Shown one piece after another: positions 11,644 through 19,235 of a stretch of DNA of 19,483 bases (positions are counted from its first letter, which is position 1; each line of letters begins with the position of its first letter). The stretch covers positions 1 through 19,483 of the forward strand of contig JNEM01015654.1 in NCBI GenBank assembly GCA_000697335.1, given 5' to 3'. The notes beneath the pieces were generated by a model that had not been told where the DNA came from, did not search any database, and saw nothing but the letters and a program-made list of their open reading frames with translations. The translations under genes and the position numbers were made by a program. Source of the DNA: Conidiobolus incongruus B7586. Its lineage: Eukaryota; Entomophthoromycota; Entomophthoromycetes; Entomophthorales; Conidiobolaceae.

Positions 11644-12330
11644 TATATTTAAAAAGCTTAGAATAATTATAAAATAAGATATAAAGGGGTTAATTTTTAA
11701 TAGGTTTTTTAAAAACATATGTATCTATATTAAACAATAAATTAAACTTAAGAATACTAATCATTTAAACTTATTTAAGAGTGAAAGAAAAATACTTAAA
11801 ATAATATATATATCCTTTGTTTTTAGCTAGTACATATGTTTTACTATAATATATATCTTAAAATCCTATCTTTTTCTAGAATATATTATATCTATATAAG
11901 TCTATAACATTATAAAAGGGTTAGAAGTTTAAATCACAAGGTTTCTTAAGATTTTAAACTATTGTTTTATATAACTAATTAAAAATATCTTTTTTAATAA
12001 ATTATAAAAGTATCTTACTTTATTAACTCTTAATTTTATTAGTTATATTAATAAAATAATTATATATAATTATTATTATAATACTAAATATAACTAAGCT
12101 TAACATAAATAATTTAATAATATATAAACTAACTAATATTATAATTATAAACATTATTTTGATTATATTAAACATTATATTAAATAATTTATTAAAAGTT
12201 AAATTATTTAACTTTATTAAGTTAATAGATAATAATTAACAAAAAATAAATATAACAAAAACTATTTTAACTAAAGATTATTGATTAAGTTTAATATCTT
12301 TATATATGTTGAGATTATAATAGTGTAGTT
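11644..12330. other. AT-rich flank up to the adapter, nothing recognisable
   Basis: No gene, RNA or repeat seen elsewhere in the window can be recognised here. The stretch is AT-rich and without CpG, like the retrotransposon, and could be older repeat DNA. It is cut off by the Tn5 mosaic end, so its natural right neighbour is unknown. Confidence 0.55.
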
Positions 12331-12349
12331 AGATGTGTATAAGAGACAG
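12331..12349 (+). other. Tn5 mosaic-end (Nextera-type) adapter sequence
   Basis: The 19 bases AGATGTGTATAAGAGACAG are identical to the hyperactive Tn5 mosaic end used in tagmentation libraries. This end is an engineered hybrid of the two natural Tn5 ends, so it is not expected in a genome. In a library molecule, insert DNA starts directly after the final CAG, so the true genomic sequence would resume at 12350. The kit-specific tails that normally precede the mosaic end are absent on the left. This fits a chimeric or partly trimmed read that was assembled through, and not a natural transposon. Confidence 0.95.
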
Positions 12350-12774
12350 ATTCATTTTATGACTTATTTTTGCAAATTGGTGTATATATTGATAATATCT
12401 TTTTTATATTATACTTTTTATATAGTTTGTTTATGAAATTAATAATATATTTAAAAAATTAAAATTCAAAAAATATTTTTTTTAATTTTAAATATGTGAA
12501 TAAATATTTAATATTATTAATATTTATTAAAATAATATCTTGAAAATTAAATAATAATGTTATATTAATATTAATATTTAATATCAATTTCAAATAAAGG
12601 AATATCTAATAATATATAAATTATAATCAGAATATTTATCATATTAAAAAACTTCTTAATTTTTATATAATTTTCAAAAATTATAATTATTAATAAAATA
12701 AAAAGATTAATTTGAATATATAAAATATATAAATATTTTTCTAATATTTTCATTATAAAAAAATATTATTAATT
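12350..12774. other. AT-rich intergenic stretch, nothing recognisable
   Basis: Low-complexity A/T sequence between the adapter and the GC-richer island. A 60-codon minus-strand open stretch at 12571-12753 is almost only I, L, K, N, Y and F, which is what random AT-rich DNA yields, so I do not call it. A run of seven A at 12757-12763 reads as T7 on the minus strand and could end a Pol III transcript of the island. Confidence 0.5.
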
Positions 12775-13215
12775 TTGATGGAGAATAATCCTGTCAATTA
12801 CTCAAGAAACTCCGATTACCGCAGGATTCGAGAAGTCACATTGGAGATATCACACCCCATGAACTAGTTGATCCTATTACTTTCTGCTTGTAAGTTGTTC
12901 ATGTCCACAAAAATCGACAATGGAACCTAATATAAGATTATCACAAGCAAACTAATAAACACATCTTCTATCTTCATTTTCAAAAGTATACTGTCTCTAA
13001 GTTTTTCTTGTAACCCTCACAAAAGTGTTGAGTTGTGACGAGCGTGAGATATTTACTTTATTCAAAGAACCCAATTCGTAACAAGTCATTTTCACCTACT
13101 TTGGTGAACCCCAATAATTTCCCTTAATTACATGGTAATTTATCGTTTACCACTGGCGATTCCCTGTTTAAGCCCGTAAAGCCCATTGTTGTCAGTGTTA
13201 ACACCCAACAATTTC
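12775..13215. ncRNA. GC-richer island, candidate structured ncRNA
   Basis: About 440 bp of clearly higher GC, with several CpG, stand between very AT-rich flanks. All six frames are cut by stops. The longest open pieces are 29 codons on the plus strand from 12779 and 25 codons on the minus strand near 13210. Several inverted repeats fit RNA stems: AATCCTG at 12787-12793 with CAGGATT at 12822-12828, TTCACC/GGTGAA near 13091-13108, GGTAA/TTACC near 13135-13153, and a TTGTTG...CAACAA hairpin near 13186-13212. The strand is unknown. The minus strand has a TCGAATCC stretch resembling part of a Pol III B box near 12822-12830, and T7 about 20 nt past the island. I looked for RNase P, RNase MRP, SRP, U1-U6, U3, 5S and tRNA signatures and could not make a match. 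A decayed gene remains possible. Confidence 0.4.
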
Positions 13216-13747
13216 ATTATATAATAAATATTAAAAATATGATATTGAATATCTTTGATTTGATATTTTAATTTATTTTCTATAATAATTTCATTAATTG
13301 AATTTTAATATATATATCAAAGTTTTATATCTATATTAAAATAATAATATTTATAATAATTAATATCTATTTTAATAAATATAACAAGAGTTTCTCAATA
13401 TGAAAATAATATCCATAAAATATGTCAATATTCATTTTGATTTCAATATTATATATTCTTTTGAAATATAATAATTTTTATAAAAGTTTAGCATATTTTA
13501 ATCAAAAATAATAAACTATTGCCAGATATTACAAAAGAAAAATAATTAATTTATTAATAAATAATCAATAATCAATATAAATGATAAATAATTATAATAA
13601 ATTTTATATAATATTAAAACAATTATATTATATTTTGTACAAACTTTCTAATTGTTAAAATTTATTAAAATCCTCTATAATACAAAAAATCCAAAAAAAT
13701 ATTAAAAAAAACTAATTAATTAAAATCAATGAATATAAATTTAACTA
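13216..13747. other. AT-rich intergenic stretch, nothing recognisable
   Basis: A/T-rich, low-complexity sequence between the GC-richer island and the MITE-like element. No open frame, RNA or repeat could be supported. Confidence 0.5.
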
Positions 13748-13946
13748 TTACTCTGCATTTTTAATAATGGGAATTTTTTGCAATTAAAAATAAATAAACA
13801 TTTGAATATATGATATATAAAAATAAATATATAATATAAATATATAATTTCCTATTAACTTTGTATATATTTATTCATTTCAAACTAATAATATGTTTGA
13901 AAAATCAGAAATTAAAAAATTTCCCATTATTTCAAATTCAAGGTAA
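13748..13946 (-). mobile_element. 199-bp MITE-like mariner derivative
   Basis: A short non-coding element with TA target duplications at 13746-13747 and 13947-13948 and terminal inverted repeats of about 33 bp. The left end starts TTACTCTGCATTT and continues AATAATGGGAATTTTTT. The right end, reverse complemented, starts TTACCTTGAATTT and continues AATAATGGGAAATTTTTT. Its left half matches the left end of the full-length element at 15848-17165 and its right half matches that element's right end, so it is an internal-deletion derivative that kept both ends. It needs a transposase from elsewhere to move. It ends 7 bp past the stop codon of the neighbouring membrane protein gene and so probably lies in its 3' untranslated region. 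The strand given is the transposase orientation inferred from its relatives. Confidence 0.85.
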
Positions 13947-13953
13947 TATCAAA

Positions 13954-14469
13954 TCACATCTGACCATCATTGAGATTAAATAATGGGTTATAACTATTGG
14001 TGAAAAAGGTACTTGGATTGGGGTTGACTATAGGATTGTAAGAGATATAATAATAGGGAGCGGGGGTAGTGTATGCGATGATCATTATGGCAAGAATAGA
14101 TAGTACGAATACAATCCATAAGAATTTAGCAGCTATTCTAAATCCAATCATATGGAATCCACTTGCAATGATAACAGAGAACATTGAAATTAATGAGAAG
14201 GTGTCTGATGCAGCATGGTTACCCAACATGAATGCATTGAAGAGTATTGCTAGAGAAAGTAAATAGAGTCCATCTAACAAATGGCGATCTGCATTCGCAA
14301 TTCGGTCGCCAAATGTCGAATATTCAATAGGAGTACTGCCAGCAACTTCGCTAGAATCTTTTCTAGGCCTTGTAGTACTAGTGAACTGACCAATAAGATT
14401 AACGATACCCCAAACAAGAAATATGGCAAATGGGGCTGAAAATTGAATTTTATAATAATCAGGAATCAT
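13954..14469 (-). CDS. Four-helix membrane protein, weakly MAPEG-like
   Basis: A 171-residue single-exon protein. Base composition and CpG content differ sharply from the flanks, which supports a real gene. Hydrophobic helices lie at about residues 11-29, 64-83, 91-110 and 112-133. A hydrophilic loop at 30-60 is rich in S, T and charged residues, and a tail at 134-171 is rich in N, P, Y and F. The segment RIANADRHLLDGLYLL at the start of helix 2 and the size and helix count recall MAPEG proteins (membrane glutathione and eicosanoid enzymes), whose second helix carries an R-x-x-N/H-x-x-E/D pattern. The match is weak and I do not claim the activity. The start ATG at 14469 follows CAACAAGT, and no upstream in-frame extension is apparent. 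It is divergently arranged with the small gene at 14930, sharing a 460-bp upstream region. A mariner derivative begins 7 bp past the stop. Confidence 0.85.
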   Translation of the reverse strand: MIPDYYKIQFSAPFAIFLVWGIVNLIGQFTSTTRPRKDSSEVAGSTPIEYSTFGDRIANADRHLLDGLYLLSLAILFNAFMLGNHAASDTFSLISMFSVIIASGFHMIGFRIAAKFLWIVFVLSILAIMIIAYTTPAPYYYISYNPIVNPNPSTFFTNSYNPLFNLNDGQM

Positions 14470-14929
14470 ACTTGTTGATAAATGAAGCTAAATAAAAAAT
14501 TTACTATATTTATATATAAAGAATGAATGGTTCTATAAAGGATATTAGCCATATTTATACTATTTAATAGAGGTATATTTGAATAATGATCTTCTAAAAT
14601 TATTTTTTTGGTAAAATTTAATTTTTAACAAAATTGGACATTTGAAAATTTGTTTCAAATTTGCTGCGTTTTAAGATTTTAAATAAATTTAATAAAAAAA
14701 TAAATTTTTAATGTTAAAATAAATATTTGTATATTATAGATAAAGGTATAATAATCTCTAACTCTTTTATTTGAATTCACTAATATTGAAGAAAAAACTC
14801 TATTCCTTTTAATTAATTCAATATCAAATATACTAATCTTTAAAATAAAAAGTATTAATTATAGGACAATACAAATAGTGACTAAATTAAAACTCAGAGG
14901 ATACATTGAAAGATTAAACTTTTGAATTG
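14470..14929. promoter_or_regulatory. Shared upstream region of two divergent genes
   Basis: 460 bp of AT-rich sequence separate the start of the minus-strand membrane protein gene from the start of the plus-strand small gene, so both promoters must lie here. I see no distinct TATA element that could be told from the AT background and no repeated operator-like motif. The regulatory role is inferred from gene layout only. Confidence 0.4.
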
Positions 14930-15290
14930 ATGTCTGATCGTCAAGTCCAGGTAGGTAATTAACAAAAAGGTCATTTCAAAGGTCTCATAATGGATTGATA
15001 AGTAAGTGATAATTTCATAGAAAAATAGTAAAAGATACTAGATTTGTAGATCTTATTGGTTTGAAAATGATGATGACGCGAATAAGTTGTTCAATTGTTG
15101 TATCAATATAGCATTTTTTAACGTTTTCAAAAAATTTTACGTATTTTACAATATTTCAACTATTTTGAATATTATTTCAATTATTGTTTGCTATCATTTT
15201 TTATTTACTATTCCCATGATAGCTCTTTATACTTTTTTTAAAGATAAAGTAAATAATGAGACACTTAATACTAGTTCCTTAGATGAGTAG
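14930..15290 (+). CDS. Small membrane protein, two exons (unrecognised)
   Basis: Proposed 89-residue protein. Exon 1 is 14930-14950 (ATG then SDRQVQ), followed by a 91-nt intron 14951-15041 (GTAGGT...ACTAG, phase 0) and exon 2 15042-15290, which ends at TAG. Without the intron the ATG frame stops at once, while exon 2 is open back to 15042, well upstream of its longest unspliced reading from a TTG at 15087. The N-terminal part has an acidic ENDDD patch (about 15-19). A long hydrophobic stretch at about 45-73 gives one or two membrane helices, followed by KDK and a polar tail ending SSLDE. Base composition with CpG (GACGCG near 15075) fits coding DNA. An alternative donor GTAAGT lies at 15002 and an alternative acceptor TTGTAG at 15044-15049, but I found no frame-consistent model with them. 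I do not recognise the family. Size and layout loosely recall VMA21 assembly factors, but key positions do not align. Confidence 0.5.
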
Positions 15291-15847
15291 CAAATATCCA
15301 AGTCTATAAATGATATAAATTGATCATTCAATTTTCTAAATAAAATAATTTTTTTTATTTTAATTAGAATATATAATTGAATTGAATATAACTTGAAATA
15401 TAAAAATTAACTAAATATCATTAAATTTATTATATTCTAAATTATGAAAATGATTTTAATTACACTTTTAATAATTAGTTATTTGATTTAACAGTATATT
15501 CAATTATTAATTTAAAATATCTAAATAAATACTCAATTTTTTAAATACTTGTTTCACCCTCTCTATAATATGATATTAAGATTCATAAGTCAAAATCTGG
15601 TAATTACTAATAAGTATTTAATCTGAAAAAATATGCTCAAATTAATCATTATATTATCAATGTGCATATCATATCAATAAATTTTACTTGCAATATTTTT
15701 TCTATAAATCAAATAATAAACTTATATTAAATCTAATTTATGAAATAATTTCAAATATTTAGATTTTAATTTTAAAAACTTTAATTAATTTATTATTAAT
15801 TAAAATATAATAGCTAGTAAATTTATTAAATTATGTTTTAAAAAATA
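15291..15847. other. AT-rich intergenic stretch, nothing recognisable
   Basis: Downstream of the small plus-strand gene up to the left end of the full-length mariner element. It must contain the 3' end of the small gene's transcript, but no terminator or polyadenylation signal can be separated from the AT background. No repeats shared with other parts of the window were noticed. Confidence 0.5.
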
Positions 15848-17165
15848 TTACTTTGTAATTTAAATAATAGGAATTTTTTGTGATTGAAAAAAAATAAAGA
15901 TTTTAATATATAAAAAGTAAAAATAAATATATATTATAAAATTATTAATTTCTTTTATTTCTAATAACTTTTTGCTATACTTTTAGTAAAGATCTAATAC
16001 TTAAAAAATAATTTTTTTATTAAAGATTAAAATTTGATGTTTTACAAACCAATTAAATTTCCTTGTAGAAATTTTCTTTCTTGTAAATTAGTTTTTTGAT
16101 TAGTTAAAACAATTATAATTATATAAGTTATAATCTAAAAAATATATCAAATGTGGTAGTTTTTTCTAGTTATTTTTAATTAAAAAGTTTTTTATAACTT
16201 TAAATTTATGTATTTTATAATTATCATGTAAAATAATAAGTTCTTTTAAATTATATTAAGAATACTAATTAGAAATAGTTTTATTTAAAAAAGAAATATA
16301 AAGTTTATTATTAATTAATTTTCTTTTAAAAACTAAATAAGAATAGCATATGTTATTATAATTTATTACAACAATTAACATTTGTTTATTAATAAAGTGT
16401 TTATTTAAAGGAATTTATAAAGGGGGTTGATTTAACTTAATTTAACACTTTAATTTATATTTTAATATAAGATTATATAAAAGAATTTAAAATTTATTAA
16501 TTGTAATAATTTTCTATAAAAGTTTTAATTTCTAGCTATACTTTAATAAGTTTTGTTTAATAATAATTATTTTAACTTTTTTTAAGTTTTAGTTAAATTA
16601 TAAAGTATTTATTTTATATTTTTATTAATTAATTTTAATTTAAACTTTAATATGTATAAAATATTTATATAATTAATATTAAAGTGTTTTAATAATTCTT
16701 TAACTAAAATAAAAAAGTACTTTTTAATATATTTTTTACTTTATTAATAATTAAAAAAATAATAGTTAAAATTAATTTTTTAGATTTTAGTAAGTATTAG
16801 GTAGTTTTTCTCTTAACTTTAAAGTAATTTACTTAGCAATAAATTGTTAATTTAAATAATACTTTATTATTAAAAGTTGTTTATAAATTTTAAATGATTT
16901 TAAAGGGTTTATAGTTAAATTTTACTAATACTAAAATAAAAAACTTTTGATGGTTATTATTTAGTTTAAGCATAATTAAATTAAACAACTAATTTTAAAA
17001 AATTATTTTTTTAATCAAAAAAGTTATTATATATATATATATATATATAATTTAAAACTATTTATTTTCTTATTTGTTTTGTATATATTTTTTTTATTTG
17101 AAATTAATAATATGTTTGAAAAATCAGAAATTAAAAAATTTCCCATTTCTTCAATTCTATGGTAA
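15848..17165 (-). mobile_element. Decayed full-length mariner-type transposon
   Basis: A 1318-bp element, the usual length of mariner transposons. TA dinucleotides flank it at 15846-15847 and 17166-17167. Terminal inverted repeats of about 33 bp run from TTACTTTGTAATTT on the left and, reverse complemented, from TTACCATAGAATT on the right, each continuing into a GGGAA/AGGAA T-run. The region 15940-16110 matches the transposase C-terminus that is still open in the copy at 19236-19483, so the gene lies on the minus strand and ends near the left terminus. The rest of the transposase body is too AT-shifted to place the DDD/DDE residues with confidence. No CpG was seen. It is dead. Its right end lies 97 bp past the rhomboid stop codon, tail to tail with that gene. 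Confidence 0.85.
17028..17049. repeat. (TA)11 microsatellite
   Basis: Eleven TA units inside the right part of the decayed mariner element. It is probably slippage expansion in AT-only sequence and may vary between individuals. Confidence 0.9.
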
Positions 17166-17262
17166 TAAATATAATACAAATTTATAAAATTAAAAATTCA
17201 AAAATCTATGATAATAATAAACAAATCTTTAAAAAATTAATTTTAAATTAAATTTTTTTAAT

Positions 17263-18254
17263 TTAAAATCTCATCATATGAGGATTTGGTCTTTTCGTTA
17301 GCAAAAAGTATAATAATCCTGCAATTGTACCTCCCAAGTGACCTTCATGACTGAGAGAAGTCGGACTAGTCAAACGAGGAGGGTAACTGTTAATACCATT
17401 GTACTTTTGAGCAACGTAGTATAATCCAACAATACTACCAATTCCAACACCAAGAAGAGCGTTGACGGGAATAAAAAAGAAAGCTAACTGGGCAGTTGGA
17501 TTGGTAAGTGCAAAATATGTTACAACTCCAAAAATACAATCTGAAGCCTATAGCGATATGATCAGGTAAATGCAATTAAAATAATATAATATAATTTAAT
17601 CTTACACCAACGGCACCATTTAAAAGACCTCTATGTGAAATTGCAGGATTAGGATTGGATGCCATATACGAATTCATGGCATAGACAGCTGAAATTCCTC
17701 CAAGTCCACTCACAGCATAAAGCATTAAAAATTTCTTGACGCCTATCATAGCAGCAACCTATTATAATGTAAATATTAAGATTTTAAAAATCGATTATAA
17801 ACCAACTTACGGCAGGTCCAAAACTATGCAAAGTAATCAAATTGAAAGCCAAGTGAATGACACTACCATGAGTGAAATGTGATGTGATGGCAGTGTACCA
17901 TCTACCTTCTTTAAGATTCGCAATTGAAAAGGTATAGTGTTTGTAAATATCAATAATAGCACGATTCACCAATTTTGGATCATTTTCAAGTTTGAGATAA
18001 GAGTGATAAAGAAATACACCAATATTTAATCCCATTAAAGTTTTCACTACAAAATTAGGATCGTTCCATCTACTATAACTACCGCCGTAATAATTATAAC
18101 CATAATTGTTATAATGTCTAAGTTGATTAGAAACTAAAAATTTAGAAGGAAAATTATTATTCTTTAATATTAAATTAGAGTTAAAATAATTAAATTTGAA
18201 AGTATTTGATATTGTTTTAAATTTAATTTGATTTTTTAATAAATTACTAATCAT
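17263..18254 (-). CDS. Mitochondrial-type rhomboid intramembrane serine protease
   Basis: Complete three-exon gene, 293 residues: exon 1 18254-17811, intron 17810-17759 (52 nt, GTAAGT...TAG), exon 2 17758-17606, intron 17605-17548 (58 nt, GTAAGA...TAG), exon 3 17547-17263 with TAA. Both introns are phase 0. Rhomboids cut membrane proteins within the bilayer; mitochondrial members (yeast Pcp1, animal PARL) act in the inner membrane on proteins such as Mgm1/OPA1. Residues 1-64 are basic and N-rich with no acidic residue, fitting a mitochondrial presequence, followed by an extra helix at about 69-87 before the six-helix core, the 1+6 layout of this group. Visible motifs: RWYTAITSHFTH in the L1 region; HLAFN, giving the H and N that line the active site; GASD with the predicted catalytic Ser201; and GHLGG with the catalytic His269. 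The residue after the serine is Asp202, where nearly all rhomboids have Gly. The start ATG follows an A-run with no competing upstream start. A mariner element lies 97 bp beyond the stop. Confidence 0.93.
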
Positions 18255-18837
18255 TTTTTATGCTGATTTTAATCGATTTTTTATTGTAATAACTTGTCAC
18301 AGGTTAAGGGAAGATTTATGATATCAATTTGAAATTATTGATTTATGGGTCAAAACTCAATAAATTTATTTCAATAACCAATTGAATAGTTTACATTATT
18401 TTTGATTTATTCGGTATTTAAAAAACTCTGCAAAAGAGTGATAGTAATAATTGACATTAATTAAATTTGATATCAAATTTAAATATAATAATTTAATTTT
18501 TAGATATTATATAATATTGTAACAATATTTGATTTTTAATTCATAGTAATATTTAGAATATTACTATCAATATTTAATTAATCATTTAATTAAATATAAA
18601 TGAATTAAATAAAATTTATTAAATAATTATTACATTTAAATTACTTCATTATAAAATAATTTAACAATTTTTATATTTTTATTGAATAAATAATGAATAT
18701 TTTTTGAATCCTATTATGAATTAAAATACATAATTAGAAAATATATAATATTATATTATTTGAATAATTAAGCTATAGGTTTTTATAGTGTTGTTAAATT
18801 TAATATATTATTATTTGATATATAAATAATAGTAATA
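18255..18837. promoter_or_regulatory. Upstream region of the rhomboid gene, AT-rich
   Basis: 583 bp between the rhomboid start codon and the next mariner copy. The first 100 bp or so beyond the start are slightly less AT-biased (around 18290-18320), which fits a 5' untranslated or promoter region, but no defined element can be named. The remainder is AT-rich with nothing recognisable. Confidence 0.4.
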
Positions 18838-19235
18838 TTACTTTATATTTTTAATAATAGGAATTTTTTGCAATTAAAAATAAAATAATTTAATATATAA
18901 TATATAAAAATATATATATAATATAAATTTGATAGTTTTTTTGTTATTAATAACTTTTTACTATACTTTTAACAAACTTTTAATATTTAAAAAATAATTC
19001 TATTTATTAAAGATTAAAATTTAATATTTTACAAATTAGTTGAATTTTTCTATAGAAATTTTCTTTCTTATAAGCTGGTTTTTTAATTATTTAAAATAAT
19101 TATAATCATATAGGTTATAATCTAAAGAATATATTAGATATATTAATTTTTTCTAATTATTTTAAATTAAAAAGTTTTTAACAGTTTTAAATTTTTATAT
19201 TTTATAATTATTATATAAAATAATAAGTTTTCTTA
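18838..19235 (-). mobile_element. Mariner-type element interrupted by a younger copy
   Basis: Left part of a third family member. It begins TTACTTTATATTT after a TA at 18836-18837 and follows the element at 15848 closely for about 400 bp, including the decayed transposase C-terminus on the minus strand. It breaks off at a TA (19234-19235) exactly where another copy begins. The remainder should reappear on the far side of that insert, beyond the window. Confidence 0.82.

Noticed and set aside
11930-11970. Possible tRNA or SINE B box (GTTTAAATC)
   Set aside because: No cloverleaf and no A box at the right distance; chance is likely in AT-rich DNA.
12331-12349. Natural Tn5 or IS50 end
   Set aside because: The sequence equals the engineered mosaic end, which differs from both natural outside and inside ends, and no IS50 sequence follows.
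12571-12753. 60-codon minus-strand open stretch with hydrophobic residues
   Set aside because: Composition is almost only codons made of A and T, and there is no recognisable domain, as expected by chance in such DNA.
12820-12840. tRNA gene suggested by TCGAATCC on the minus strand
   Set aside because: The neighbouring bases do not form a T-stem, and no anticodon arm, A box or acceptor stem could be built.
14069-14266. 65-codon plus-strand open stretch
   Set aside because: It is antisense to the 171-aa membrane protein gene, whose composition and membrane pattern are far better supported.
14930-15290. Identity as a VMA21-type V-ATPase assembly factor
   Set aside because: Length and the hydrophobic stretch ending in FFKDK are suggestive, but a clear first helix with the expected proline is missing and the alignment is not convincing.
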